DNA of 64,000 bases from Treponema sp. (GCA_031254315.1 JAIRUQ010000015.1:27868-91867); one strand, 5' to 3'. Positions 36,401 to 45,889 are shown, counted from the first letter of the stretch. Notes: generated by a model not told the origin, from the letters alone. Program-made: numbers and translations.

Positions 36401-39282
36401 TTTGTTGAGGCAAAAACAGAAACTCTTGGAGCGCCGGAAACCTGTACCTGCTCGCTCGCGTAGAGTTTAAGGGTAAGTGTTTTTCCGTTGTTAAAGTACG
36501 ACGTACCGGTGAATCCGTCAAGCTGGACAAAAGATGCACGCAGTATTGACGGGCGTGTCGCGTCAATGGTAATCGGCGTTTTATTCTGCAAACTGTTAGT
36601 GTGGTTTTCAAATATTGATAAAGCTTCACTGTTCTGGTATGAGAAAATACTACCGGCATTATCTAAAGGATTAAGCGCTGTATACAGAAGAGCCGTATCA
36701 TCGTTTTCTTTTATCTCATAAACAAATCTTAAAATAGTTCCACCGTTTTGATCTATGACTTTGCCGGTTCCATCTTTAGGCATTTCTGCGTAAAAAGATA
36801 CCGCAGGCTGACCCGTTCCCGGATTGGTCTTATAAAGGCGCAGTCTTGGCAGTCGATCTTCATAAGCTACAGGAATTCTTATTGACATTGAGAATGCAAC
36901 TTCAAAAGTGAGCGTTTTTCCGATTCCATAAGTACCTGTTCCGTTTGTACAAGAGATCGATTCAAGAACCGGTCTATTCGACATAGTAATAGTACGCTCT
37001 ATTTCTGTTGTAAGACCAAGTATATTTCTCGCCTCAAAACCATAAACTTTGAGTGAGCCTTCAATATAATTATTTTTTATATAATCCGATGATACTGTCC
37101 GCTCCCAAGCTCTTGAACTCTGGTTTTGGGTAGTAGGTCCTACAAAACTTACGCCATTGGCTTTGCCGTCATCTTTGTTATAAATAAGCTGGCTATTTGT
37201 GACCAAGGCAACTCCGCTGTTTCCGCGTGTTACCATCATACTCAGATCAAGGTCTTCTGCTACATCGTGATAGGAGTGCCGCGATACAGGCCATGTTATA
37301 TCAATTTGCGGTCCCTGCGTTGTTCCGTCCAGACGGAAAGTCTTTGTAATAGGATTACCGTTATCTGCCACAATAACAAAGAGTTTTTCATCATTTACTA
37401 AAGCATCCCCGGCTCCGATGGTAGGACTTCTGGCATATTTAAAGTCATCAAGGATATGGAAAGTACAGCTAAAGTCTGTCCTCTTGTAAGGCACTCCGTT
37501 AAGCATCATCTCTATAGGTTCGCCAAGTTCAAGGTTCCATACCTTAATACCGTTAGACATTATTTTATTTTCACCCTGAGGGAGAGGGTTAAGTTCGTCA
37601 TCTTTTATAGTTTTTATCGCGGTCTCTCCACTTGATGTGCTCAAACCTGTAGCAGTCCCGGCAGTTCCGGCAGGCGCGTCGGGGCTAGCAGGAGCCGTGC
37701 GCGGTGTAACCCACGCGATATGAATACTGTCTACTCCGTTCCTGTCCAACGTATAGCCTGAAATTACAAAAGATTCGCCATCACCCTCTGCTAAACTTGG
37801 GAAAACATTTTCCCTTTCCGGCTTTTCAATAATAACAAGAGGCGAGTTTTGATCCTGTACCTGAATTCTTATCGACGGATATACACTCCAGTTTATCTGA
37901 GGGCTTGGAGGGAATGAAAAACCCTGTCCTGCCGGCTTCCCATCCTGTACAAGCGCAATAAGACGGTATTCTCCCGTATCTAATCCAACCGTACTTAGCG
38001 GGAAGTCCTGAAATCTTTCTGTCCCATTATATTTACTGGTATTACCTATAGCGTTTAACGCCGCAGATAGAGTCGTAGATGAAGGGGCAATAAGAGATTG
38101 AAGGTAAGCGTCTTCGGAGCCACCGGACATTCCGGCGTTACTTCGTAAAGTATCAAAGGCTTCTTTTTTTACAAGACCGTAATAAACATTTCCTAGCCGG
38201 TCATCATCATAGAAATCCATCAAAAGAGCGCTAGGACTGCCCACTTGCAGTATTAACATGTTACTTACCATATCTTTTGTATCAAAATAAATATGAGGAG
38301 AATCCGAGTCGATATACCAGCATGTTCCGCCTACATCTTCAATACGAACATTCGCGTCAGGCGCCGGTTGACCGGTCTGCTCGTCCCCATTCCATGAATT
38401 CTGACCCGAGTTCCATGCTAATATTTCAAATCTAATATAATGCGCACGCCCACGCCCGCTTAACCCTAATAAATCCGGTCTCCACGTTGCCAATTGAGAT
38501 GCTGTAATATCCCATGTAGGGTTCCGCCTGTCAGCTATATTATTAGAAGGTTTTATCGGACCATCATTATTTATAAGTTCTCCGAATGAGTCATAAATAT
38601 TTAACCGTGAAGCGCCTACCGCAAATTCGCTTTTAATTTCTAAATTAACGGTAAATGTTTCATTCTGGTAGTCGTCAATATTCTCCCATTTGATGCTACG
38701 ATACGCTTCATAAGTGTCAAAACCTATTTCATAGTAATAGTCCAGATCATGAAGTGTACTTTCAAATCCTTTAAAAATTCCATGTTCATAATTTGGATGC
38801 CTTATAATATTAGCTTTTTCTACCCACGGGGGTACAATATCCGCCTTGATCATTTTTACATCAAGATTATCGTTTCCGAATTTGTCATAGGCGTATACTT
38901 TTATATTGTAAAATAAATCTCCTATTTCGTTTATGACTAAATAAGCTACCCATGTTCCGTCGGGATTAATGGTGTAGGACGTTATACTCGCATCAACAAG
39001 CCGGGGATGCGTGTCCGTAGTCCATACTTCAAACCTAAGTTTTGTAACGCCCACATTGTCAGTCCATATTCCGCTCAGTTCTATCGCCCTTCCCAACGTT
39101 ATGCTTGGAAACATTTCTTCATCAATAGGTTTTAGAATTCTGATGTCAGGATTTACGGTATCTACCGGATCACCAAGCCCCATCTGTAAATCATCACAGG
39201 CAGTAAAAAGTACGCAAAGAATCAAAACTGCGCCTGTGATTAGCCGCCGCGAATTAACTGTTTTTTTCAAAAAACTTACCAT
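33439..39282 (-). CDS. Giant Ig-like surface lipoprotein B
   Basis: 1947 residues with a lipoprotein signal (SRRLITGAVLILCVLFTAC, LFTAC lipobox) and a GGGAGG site. It has Ig-like modules near the N-terminus (FPSITLGRAIELSGIWTDNVGVTKLRFEVW), repeated modules with the LTLKLYASEQVQVSGAPRVSVFAS and MTFKFYFSDVLKGANN pattern, and a C-terminal domain shared with lipoprotein A. Asn, Thr and Gly are abundant, as is usual for exported beta-rich passengers. It begins 17 bp after the stop of the 1645-aa gene and ends 23 bp before lipoprotein A, so the three are co-transcribed. Its surface position is inferred from the lipid anchor and the barrel-tailed partner. No enzyme motif was seen. Confidence 0.85.
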   Translation of the reverse strand: MVSFLKKTVNSRRLITGAVLILCVLFTACDDLQMGLGDPVDTVNPDIRILKPIDEEMFPSITLGRAIELSGIWTDNVGVTKLRFEVWTTDTHPRLVDASITSYTINPDGTWVAYLVINEIGDLFYNIKVYAYDKFGNDNLDVKMIKADIVPPWVEKANIIRHPNYEHGIFKGFESTLHDLDYYYEIGFDTYEAYRSIKWENIDDYQNETFTVNLEIKSEFAVGASRLNIYDSFGELINNDGPIKPSNNIADRRNPTWDITASQLATWRPDLLGLSGRGRAHYIRFEILAWNSGQNSWNGDEQTGQPAPDANVRIEDVGGTCWYIDSDSPHIYFDTKDMVSNMLILQVGSPSALLMDFYDDDRLGNVYYGLVKKEAFDTLRSNAGMSGGSEDAYLQSLIAPSSTTLSAALNAIGNTSKYNGTERFQDFPLSTVGLDTGEYRLIALVQDGKPAGQGFSFPPSPQINWSVYPSIRIQVQDQNSPLVIIEKPERENVFPSLAEGDGESFVISGYTLDRNGVDSIHIAWVTPRTAPASPDAPAGTAGTATGLSTSSGETAIKTIKDDELNPLPQGENKIMSNGIKVWNLELGEPIEMMLNGVPYKRTDFSCTFHILDDFKYARSPTIGAGDALVNDEKLFVIVADNGNPITKTFRLDGTTQGPQIDITWPVSRHSYHDVAEDLDLSMMVTRGNSGVALVTNSQLIYNKDDGKANGVSFVGPTTQNQSSRAWERTVSSDYIKNNYIEGSLKVYGFEARNILGLTTEIERTITMSNRPVLESISCTNGTGTYGIGKTLTFEVAFSMSIRIPVAYEDRLPRLRLYKTNPGTGQPAVSFYAEMPKDGTGKVIDQNGGTILRFVYEIKENDDTALLYTALNPLDNAGSIFSYQNSEALSIFENHTNSLQNKTPITIDATRPSILRASFVQLDGFTGTSYFNNGKTLTLKLYASEQVQVSGAPRVSVFASTNNTNRVELSFSRVVQEAGRYVIYFTKVLSEPTTIDNQQVIWASYNGVWITANGGSISDAVGNQIINYTGLGGSLSEANRTGAAATVSYPDGNVNYTAQQARIKTTTPPAPTVGFFTVATGGTAIATGLTGDPVIYNNTVYLNVTGTETNLRYSTTGGTNPQVVSGRATLSDTDRNNRNLDTYKPSTSMITAWQVDLAGNSSNIPQPRQVIINSRAPELQGVDVSLPDGWYPRGTAMTFKFYFSDVLKGANNTNINNPTNSPARATFTITGTEGTFNGTATITNTLAYTESASSTMLCVNWTVPQTGLTVPMRNIKLSAISFTGVTDEYGNDLVAYTGTATPTDTRRPITNASSFNMARPEFGIRPAGPVLTGTTPARPAGQNVNYNGGLLAEGVNSITLTFDTAVNPVPGKYITIRPYGTWAIPPILTTDEFDALYNYSFESGVKEQYQRWLKNADGNELPLRDQGRGRDRTENFYIKNTHGLTTGTQGNARPNTTTKMVLNFNTGLIEGRTATETQNIANLRTVFNAAKWKWQEIHVPSVTLNANRTTVTVPITDLQKGRIWEVLVEDGAFTDDAGNSFVGGVAAGDFRFWSGGTENPVVRVEKISYDGNNGIQENVDRGFVSTAGVQSIPPIDTMVRIDCETPGATIYYDTVRTRINFAGTTPLNPFTSTVNVRADFFGTGEGLNLSTLANTGYQNNDIGNDDVGVTANRDNESFFSRLLVPNNRQSASTQAPAHTLSNGVFSMNVLTTLGQNLGGNNFGGTGRGRQWGSSAINGQNGSIYIGDAWDTTSNTAANNTATTLFTGRRDYIVAVARKNEVTTTGSYARGPQLTVSVAPESTNGYAGMEGVYKTTLIYRQPRFQTAGTNVARLLVQGFDLPVIPVVAGFPLRDADINSPNDSAINNYFSKTAYRLNGTTADLAYDNANNCYIWITWEIVTDWYQKGKLIRGTGAGNYLFNTNDQWNQNSVAAPYGGIIYRYQQQFYNP

Positions 39283-39299
39283 CGTATCCTCCCGATTTA

Positions 39300-42200
39300 T
39301 TAGAAGATATATAATCTTAATCCCATAATAATATGTGGGATTACTACTTGTATATTATTCGCCGCCGCTGGTACATCTGTCGGAACAAACCACAGCGAAG
39401 CTTCCGTAAACAAACTGAATGTTCTAAGGTACTTCTGTTTTGGAATTGTTACCTTGGGGAACTCAATCTGGAATAAAAGCGCGCTCATCCATGACGGCTC
39501 CCCGCTCTGGGTGTAGCCTTCGCTCGCAAGATCAAAGAGGGAGAAGTTCGCGCCTATTGCAAAGGATGCAAATAGCCATTCAAAGTCAGGTCCCAAAAAC
39601 CTTCTAAACGGCAAGTTGTAAAGTGAGGCTAATAGCTTAATACCAAATACATGACCGCCGTAACGAACATCTGATTCCCCGCTCGCGCTTCTGGGTTTGC
39701 CGCCCAAAGATACCCAAATATCATCGGTCATAAATCCGTATTGGAACTGAACCTTAACGTTGTCGTCAAAGAAACTCAAACCAAATCCAAAATCTGTATA
39801 TGTAGCTCCACCGGCGAATATATTGGGCATTTCATTGAATGTCTGTTTTAAGAACGGCGGAATAATGCCTTCAAAGTAAAGTCCTTGCAAGAAGCCCGGT
39901 ACTTCATAAAGCGCCTTGTCGCCTACGCGCAAATGGTATGTAAGACTTGTAAGTTCTATATCATCGGTCGCAGAAGCTGAGTACGCTATTTCTGTGTTGT
40001 ACCTTCCACCGGGTTCAGGAGTGATAAGCCGCACAACAGGATTCGTTTTATCAACTTGTACCAACATTCTTGTCAGTGCGATTTCTTCGTTTTTCATTGT
40101 GGTTCTTACTACTATATAATGCATTCCTTCCGGCATATCTCCGGTTTCAAGGCGGTAACGGTAATCAATGTCACGCGCCGCCGCTCTGCTTGTCCTAGTG
40201 AAGGTTCTTCCGTTGTCAAAACTGATCTCTGTATAGTCCGGCACTTTCGCGTTAATCGCGGCTTTTACTTCTCTTGGCGTGGATCTATCCGCGAGAAGTT
40301 CTCTGTCTTCTTCGCTTAATACATAGCCTGTGCGTCCGTAAAGATACGGTCTGTCATAAGCGAACTCGCCGAATTTAAAGCTGTCTATTGTTACCCACGG
40401 ACCGTCTCCCTGATAAACGATCTGGTATGATCTGGACATTACAAGTGGTCCGCCGCCAAAACTGCTGTGTACTATAACCGTATTGTTTCCGGGATTAAGG
40501 TATTCACCGCTAAGCGCGAAGTTGTAGTACCCTGTTGAATCTACTTCTGCTACCGTCGCGTCCCTTCCGTTGACTCTGATCGTTACAGTTCCTGCCGCAT
40601 CTGCGCCACCGGCGTATCCGTACAGGTTGAACTCTCCGCTTACAACTTCATTTTCAAGCGGATAGAGTATTTCTACAAAGTTTTTGTATGTCTGGCGCGC
40701 AAGTTGTAAGTTACGCGAGACACGGGTAATGTTTCCCGCCCTGTCGTTCGCTATGACCGCAACATTGTAGAAGCCGTCGGGAAGAGCGGCAATTTCAAGT
40801 CCTTCGCGGATTACAGGATTTAATTCTATGCGCCTGTTTCTTAAACTTGCAGGAATTGTTACGCCTTCAAGACTGCGAAGCTCTATGCTAAGCGAGCTAA
40901 GGTTAGGATCAAGAGCGCGTCCCATTACCGATACATGACCGACAGACATTGAACCGTCGCCGGGACTGTCAAGGATTACCTCAGGCGGCGTATTGTCAAT
41001 GTTGATCATATTCGCGTAGGTTGCCGGCACATCGTACCTGTCCACTACACGAATAAAGACAACGTGAGCGCCGTCTTTTAATATTCTTGTGTTAAATTGA
41101 TATGTCCACTGTATTGTTTCAGAAGCTGTTCCAAACGTGCTTCTTACAGTGTTAAATGTATTTCCGTTATCAAGAGACACCTGCACTGACTTTAGACCGT
41201 TTCTGTCAAACGCCGTGCCGCGTATTTCTATTGCGTCTTTTAATACTGTGTCGTAAAGCGGATAAACTACTGTAGCCGCCGGTTCAATAAGCGATACGCG
41301 GAAGTTCCTTGTTACAGGCTGGCTTCTTACGCCGTAGATGTCTTCCGCTACTACCGTTACAGAGTGTTCGTTATCTGTCAGGCTGGAAAGGAGTATAGGT
41401 ATGGAGAACCCGTTTTCGGCGTCAATTGTCTGCCACGCGCCTGAGTCAATTCTATACTGCGCTCCCTTTATTCCGTCGTCATCGAACATTACACCCGATA
41501 CTATAAAATCCGTTGTTATTACTTCATTGTCCTGCGGCAGTATTACATGCACTACAGGTATGTCCATTTCTCTGTCTATTACAAAGTCCCATCTGTTAGC
41601 CTGACTTGTATTTCCGGCTTTGTCCGTAAATGTAAAGTTCATGCTCTCATCAAGAGGCATTTGTGTCGAATCCATTAATACTTCAAAGAACCGCGGGTCG
41701 TAATCTTTGTCCCAAGACGCGCTGTTGTACACTTCTCTGGTTATCGACGAAGCGCCTCCCCTTGCCGGTCTGCTGTACGAAATTGTATCAAGCGAGCCGC
41801 CTTCTTCAACTGCGAACGCCATCCGTATTGTTCCGTTTACCCTGGCGTCCGTTACAGGCATTACCAACTGCGCCTGCGGAGCCTGTGTGTCTTTTAATAC
41901 CGTAAAACCTTGAGTCGCGCTTAAACCTGATTCGTTAGACACCCTTACCAATATAGTAACAGCGCCGTCGGCAACGGACGATATGTCCACCTGCCTTGAA
42001 ACGTTTGTATTTACAGGGGCGCGAAGAGATGAAAGGTCAGAACTTGAAAGAAGACCTGTCCAGCTATCTCCCATGTCCAGCGATACGTCTACAGCGTTTA
42101 CCCTGCCCCTGCTTGATATATTAAAATTCACAGGTGCGCTGTTTCTTACCCAGTTGTAGTTTGTAGCGCTCGTAGTTATAACAGGACCTGACGAGTCAGA

Positions 42201-44237
42201 AAGAACTCTGTACTGACTGCTTGTAAATGTCCCCGCCGTACCCGTATCAAGCCGTAAAGAGAACGGACCTGCTTCGCCGTCGCCTGTGGCGGTCAGCAAC
42301 ACGCGTCCGCGATTGTCAATTTCTACGTTGAGCATATTTGAACCCGATGAAAGAACCGCGTTTGCCAGCGGAACCGGGCTTATTCCCATCAATGTCTCAC
42401 CGGATTTTAGCAGAATGCGCCCGTCTGTAAGCGTATTCGCCCTTACCCATGAGAATGTATTTTCTAACAGCCCGTACGCGCTCACAAACACATATTCGTC
42501 AAAAACACCTTCTTGTCCGCTACGGTCAGCCGCTGTTAATCTTATTCTTAAAAGACCTTCCGGTAACTGTTCGGGAACCGGTACTGTCGCCGTGAAAACA
42601 TCCCTTGAGCCTGTCAGTCTAACCATGGCAGGACTCGCGTCCCCAAATGAAACTGTCGCGTTAACAGGAACCGCCGGAGACCTGACTGTCACCTGCATTG
42701 TCATTCTTGGCGAGGGCTTTATTACCATTCCTGTATAAAAAGTCGCTACAGAAGGACTCCTTCCTTCCTGCGAAGTTATCGAAACAATCTCCGGCGCTGG
42801 AATCGCTCCGGCTGTCGCTATACCTCTTACCGCGACCTTTGGTCCTACCATTCCTGTAACGTCTTTTGCCCATACTTCAAGGTTATGGTTTCCTTCGGGA
42901 ATGTTCGGTATCATAAACTGAAAATATCCGTTCGCCGGTATTTCTACTGCGGCTCCCCCATCAAGCGAATAGAAAACTGATGCTACCGCCGTGTTGTCTG
43001 TCGCCGTTCCTTTTACTACAAGAGTATTTCCCTTTATTAATCCGGGAACAGGAGAAGTCAATGTTACTACGGGCAGATCGGCTGTGGGATTTACCCTGTA
43101 CCTCTGTCTTGTTACGCTCGTGTTGCCGGATACGTCAACAGCGCGCACTTCTACGTCTATGCTTGACGCTTTTTGATTTCTAAGGTCTACGTCCGCTGTC
43201 CACCAATGGTTTCCGGGAAGCAGTTCAACTTCTCCGCTCGCACTCCCCGCTTTCCATGTTACAGAACGCAGTCCAACAGGATGCTGTGCGTAACCGGCTA
43301 TTGAGAATAGTCCGTTTACCGTCGTGTTCGCCTCAGGATAAACGATCTTCACATCGGGGGCAGTATTGTTTACAAACAGCAGGTGCGCCGCAGTTCCAAT
43401 GCTACCGCAACTGTCTATACCTCTGAACCACAGTACCGCAGGTCCATCATCAAATATCTTTGTGTCTATGTTTATTTCCCAGTTGTAGAGTCCGGTTCTT
43501 CTGTCCAGAGAAGGGCGTGCCGCTATATAACGTTCCCCGCCGTCTACAGAATAGCTAAAAGCGCTTATTCCGTTTCCGTCCGCGACCGTTCCTCTAAGCC
43601 TTAACCTTCCTGAAACCAGCGCTCCTACTTCATGGCTTGTTACTGCCGCGTCCGGTTTTTTGCGGTCGAGCGTCCAGTAAACTACAGATTTTCTGTGCTG
43701 TCTCGGTTTGAAACTATCAGATATGCCGGACAAGCCGTTTATGTCTACCGCCCATGCGGTTACCGTATAATTTCCGTCCGTCCATATATCGCCGTTTGTC
43801 GTGTCCAAAAAGTATGACCAGTAATCAGAGCCGCTGGCATTCACGCGCAAAAGCTCCTCTCCCCTGCCGTCCGTGCCGCGCGTAATTGACAGTTCTACAT
43901 GGTCAACAGCGTCGTCATCAAAAGCAAGTCCTACTATGTTCATATTCCCCTGTACGCGCATATGCGGAAGGGGGTTTATTATCGTTACATAGGGAAGATC
44001 CGAAGCCGGGTCTATGGTAATATTATCCGGTCCCGACCTTGCCGTGTTTCCGGCTCTGTCGGTAGCTTCAATGTAATAATTGTACCTACCGGGCTTTCTT
44101 TCGGACGTGTCCATTGTGTCTTGAAATCCTGAAGGATCAGCGGCTGTCCTGTTATCGTTGTCTTTACCGCCTGCCGCCCATAGACCGCTGGTGAAAACCG
44201 CCAACAAAATAAAGATAAAAAATTTTCTCACGCTCAT
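39300..44237 (-). CDS. Giant Ig-like outer-membrane protein with C-terminal barrel-like domain
   Basis: 1645 residues from the start at 44237 (MSVRKFFIF, signal peptide to about WAAGG; no lipobox); the ORF-track start adds only MKGER. About a dozen Ig-like modules of roughly 100 residues follow, each opening with a D-x-P-x-V-x-x-x-x-P pattern (SDLPYVTIINPLPHM, ADLPVVTLTSPVPG, MDIPVVHVILPQDNEV) and containing V-x-G-x-A-x-D-x-x-x-V. From about residue 1470 the protein changes to amphipathic strands (FGFGLSFFDDNVKVQFQYGF) and ends in Phe (IIMGLRLYIF), as outer-membrane barrels do. It could anchor the operon's surface structure. It is the first gene of the three, with a promoter at 44320-44349. 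Confidence 0.85.
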   Translation of the reverse strand: MSVRKFFIFILLAVFTSGLWAAGGKDNDNRTAADPSGFQDTMDTSERKPGRYNYYIEATDRAGNTARSGPDNITIDPASDLPYVTIINPLPHMRVQGNMNIVGLAFDDDAVDHVELSITRGTDGRGEELLRVNASGSDYWSYFLDTTNGDIWTDGNYTVTAWAVDINGLSGISDSFKPRQHRKSVVYWTLDRKKPDAAVTSHEVGALVSGRLRLRGTVADGNGISAFSYSVDGGERYIAARPSLDRRTGLYNWEINIDTKIFDDGPAVLWFRGIDSCGSIGTAAHLLFVNNTAPDVKIVYPEANTTVNGLFSIAGYAQHPVGLRSVTWKAGSASGEVELLPGNHWWTADVDLRNQKASSIDVEVRAVDVSGNTSVTRQRYRVNPTADLPVVTLTSPVPGLIKGNTLVVKGTATDNTAVASVFYSLDGGAAVEIPANGYFQFMIPNIPEGNHNLEVWAKDVTGMVGPKVAVRGIATAGAIPAPEIVSITSQEGRSPSVATFYTGMVIKPSPRMTMQVTVRSPAVPVNATVSFGDASPAMVRLTGSRDVFTATVPVPEQLPEGLLRIRLTAADRSGQEGVFDEYVFVSAYGLLENTFSWVRANTLTDGRILLKSGETLMGISPVPLANAVLSSGSNMLNVEIDNRGRVLLTATGDGEAGPFSLRLDTGTAGTFTSSQYRVLSDSSGPVITTSATNYNWVRNSAPVNFNISSRGRVNAVDVSLDMGDSWTGLLSSSDLSSLRAPVNTNVSRQVDISSVADGAVTILVRVSNESGLSATQGFTVLKDTQAPQAQLVMPVTDARVNGTIRMAFAVEEGGSLDTISYSRPARGGASSITREVYNSASWDKDYDPRFFEVLMDSTQMPLDESMNFTFTDKAGNTSQANRWDFVIDREMDIPVVHVILPQDNEVITTDFIVSGVMFDDDGIKGAQYRIDSGAWQTIDAENGFSIPILLSSLTDNEHSVTVVAEDIYGVRSQPVTRNFRVSLIEPAATVVYPLYDTVLKDAIEIRGTAFDRNGLKSVQVSLDNGNTFNTVRSTFGTASETIQWTYQFNTRILKDGAHVVFIRVVDRYDVPATYANMINIDNTPPEVILDSPGDGSMSVGHVSVMGRALDPNLSSLSIELRSLEGVTIPASLRNRRIELNPVIREGLEIAALPDGFYNVAVIANDRAGNITRVSRNLQLARQTYKNFVEILYPLENEVVSGEFNLYGYAGGADAAGTVTIRVNGRDATVAEVDSTGYYNFALSGEYLNPGNNTVIVHSSFGGGPLVMSRSYQIVYQGDGPWVTIDSFKFGEFAYDRPYLYGRTGYVLSEEDRELLADRSTPREVKAAINAKVPDYTEISFDNGRTFTRTSRAAARDIDYRYRLETGDMPEGMHYIVVRTTMKNEEIALTRMLVQVDKTNPVVRLITPEPGGRYNTEIAYSASATDDIELTSLTYHLRVGDKALYEVPGFLQGLYFEGIIPPFLKQTFNEMPNIFAGGATYTDFGFGLSFFDDNVKVQFQYGFMTDDIWVSLGGKPRSASGESDVRYGGHVFGIKLLASLYNLPFRRFLGPDFEWLFASFAIGANFSLFDLASEGYTQSGEPSWMSALLFQIEFPKVTIPKQKYLRTFSLFTEASLWFVPTDVPAAANNIQVVIPHIIMGLRLYIF

Positions 44238-44319
44238 CCTTTCCCCCTTCATGTCTCTTTTTAAAGAAACTCGAGTAAAAATTTAAACCCCTCCAAAATA
44301 TAGAAAAATCCTAACTTAT

Positions 44320-44349
44320 ATCATACTACATATATACAGTTTTTTGCAA
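44320..44349 (-). promoter_or_regulatory. Candidate promoter of the giant surface-protein operon
   Basis: Minus strand: TTGCAA (44349-44344), 18 bp, TATGAT (44325-44320), about 80 bp before the first start codon. The gap to pyrB is AT-rich and holds divergent promoters. Confidence 0.45.
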
Positions 44350-44404
44350 CTTTTTTTCAACAAATTTTCTTTATTTTTATTATAATTATAAATGCCTTTT
44401 TTTC

Positions 44405-44433
44405 TTGCCAAAAAAACAAATATTCTGTAAAAT
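44405..44433 (+). promoter_or_regulatory. pyr operon promoter
   Basis: TTGCCA (44405-44410), 17 bp, TAAAAT (44428-44433). The predicted start site is at or next to the ATG of a 21-codon leader ORF at 44441. Confidence 0.6.
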
Positions 44434-44440
44434 TAAAATC

Positions 44441-44506
44441 ATGAGGTCTGTAAAAACTTCAAAAACCGTCATTATAGCCGCCTATAAGGGCGGTTTTTTT
44501 GTATAA
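44441..44506 (+). CDS. Putative pyr leader peptide (21 codons)
   Basis: A short ORF reading [21 protein letters not shown] ends at the TAA in 44504-44506, just after the T-run of a terminator that lies inside it. The pyrB ATG follows 11 bp later. This is the arrangement of the enterobacterial pyrBI leader, where translation of the leader close behind RNA polymerase melts the terminator when UTP is scarce. There is no Shine-Dalgarno sequence, but the transcript may begin at the ATG. The U-rich pause stretch known from E. coli is not obvious here. Existence of the peptide is inference. Confidence 0.45.
   Translation: MRSVKTSKTVIIAAYKGGFFV
44476..44500 (+). terminator. Intrinsic terminator inside the pyr leader (attenuator)
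   Basis: AGCCGCC-TATAAG-GGCGGTT forms a GC-rich stem followed by seven T. It lies between the promoter and pyrB, overlapping the leader ORF. The upstream gene is on the other strand, so this terminator can act only on pyr transcription. Confidence 0.75.
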
Positions 44507-44517
44507 TTGGGGGGAAA

Positions 44518-45453
44518 ATGGCTAATATTTCAAAAATTAAGGGAAAATCTCTGGTAGAGCCCGAAGATTTCTCCGTGGAAGAGATGGAATCCCTGTTTTT
44601 AATGTCCGAAAAAATCGAAAAAAACGAAAAATACTTGCGTGAAAGTTGCCGGGGAAAGCTCCTCGCTACCCTCTTTTTTGAGCCAAGCACCCGTACCCGC
44701 TTGAGTTTTGAGGCGGCTATGCTCCGCCTTGGGGGGAGCTGTCTTGGGTTTGCCGACAGCGGTTCTTCCTCCGCAGTCAAGGGGGAAAGCCTCGCGGACA
44801 CAATCCGTATGGCGGCAAGTTACGCCGACGCTATTGTCATGAGGAACCCAAAGGAAGGGTCGGCTCTTTTGGCAAAGCGCTACTCTTATGTTCCTGTTAT
44901 AAATGCCGGAGACGGGGGGCATCACCACCCTACTCAGACCCTTACAGACCTTCTTACGATTAGGCGGCTTTTGGGTAAAATCGGCAATCTTACCGTAGGC
45001 TTCTGCGGCGATCTTAAATTCGGCAGAACCGTACACTCTCTCGCCAAAGCGCTTGCCCGTTATGAAAAGATAAAGATGATCTTTATCTCCCCAAAAGAAC
45101 TTGTCCTTCCTGAATATATAAAAACAATTTTAAAGAAAAGAAATGTTCTGTTTGAAGAAAGGGAAAACCTTGAAAAATCCATGCCTGAACTGGACGTGCT
45201 TTACATGACAAGGGTTCAGAGGGAGAGGTTTTTTAACGAGGATGATTATATCCGCCTGAAGGACATATATGTTCTTAACAGCGATAAAATGTCCTTAGGG
45301 AAGGAGAAAATGATCGTTTTACACCCCCTGCCCCGCGTAAACGAAATCGCGGTCGAAGTTGATTCTGACCCAAGAGCGGTTTATTTTAAACAGGCGAAAT
45401 ACGGAATGTATGTCCGCATGGCGTTATTAGCCTCAATTTTAGGAGTGAAGTAA
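44518..45453 (+). CDS. pyrB: Aspartate carbamoyltransferase catalytic subunit
   Basis: Condenses carbamoyl phosphate with aspartate, the committed step of pyrimidine synthesis. 311 residues, normal length. Carbamoyl-phosphate binding site [15 protein letters not shown], the [10 protein letters not shown] loop, [14 protein letters not shown] and the aspartate-site HPLPRVNEI are all present. The start is fixed by a GGGGGG site. pyrI follows after 1 bp, so the enzyme should form the regulated class B holoenzyme (c6r6) known from enterobacteria. It is the first structural gene of pyrBIFKDE, behind the putative attenuator. Confidence 0.97.
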   Translation: MANISKIKGKSLVEPEDFSVEEMESLFLMSEKIEKNEKYLRESCRGKLLATLFFEPSTRTRLSFEAAMLRLGGSCLGFADSGSSSAVKGESLADTIRMAASYADAIVMRNPKEGSALLAKRYSYVPVINAGDGGHHHPTQTLTDLLTIRRLLGKIGNLTVGFCGDLKFGRTVHSLAKALARYEKIKMIFISPKELVLPEYIKTILKKRNVLFEERENLEKSMPELDVLYMTRVQRERFFNEDDYIRLKDIYVLNSDKMSLGKEKMIVLHPLPRVNEIAVEVDSDPRAVYFKQAKYGMYVRMALLASILGVK

Positions 45454-45454
45454 A

Positions 45455-45889
45455 ATGCTTAACATAGATGAAATAAAAAACGGTATTGTTATAGATCATA
45501 TCAAGGCGGGGCTTGGTATTCGTATTTTTAACTGGTTAAACCTTGATAAAGCTCCGTATACTGTGGCATTTGTCGGAAACGCCCATTCTGGAAGTAGCGG
45601 CAAAAAGGACATCATTAAAATTGACAATACAATTTCGATCAATTTTGACTTACTTGGATTAATCGATCCCAATATTACCGTAAATATTATAGAGAATGAA
45701 AAAGTTACAAAAAAGATAAAACTTTCTCTTCCCCAAAAAGTAGAAAATGTGCTAACTTGTAAAAATCCGCGTTGTATAAGTTCTACGGAAAAATATCTGC
45801 CCCATGTTTTTCATCTGGAAAACGGGGAACAGCGTACATACCGTTGTGAATACTGCGATGAAATTATTTCCGCCGGAGATTTTACATGA
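45455..45889 (+). CDS. pyrI: Aspartate carbamoyltransferase regulatory subunit
   Basis: Binds CTP, UTP and ATP and transmits allosteric control to PyrB. 144 residues against the usual 150-155. The nucleotide-binding domain shows IKNGIVIDHIKAGLGIRIFNWL, and the C-terminal zinc domain has the four cysteines as CKNPRC and CEYC. ATG follows pyrB by 1 bp, and the gene overlaps pyrF by 4 bp (ATGA), so it is coupled to both neighbours. pyrI is less widespread than pyrB, and its presence predicts feedback control by CTP in addition to transcript attenuation. Confidence 0.95.
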   Translation: MLNIDEIKNGIVIDHIKAGLGIRIFNWLNLDKAPYTVAFVGNAHSGSSGKKDIIKIDNTISINFDLLGLIDPNITVNIIENEKVTKKIKLSLPQKVENVLTCKNPRCISSTEKYLPHVFHLENGEQRTYRCEYCDEIISAGDFT

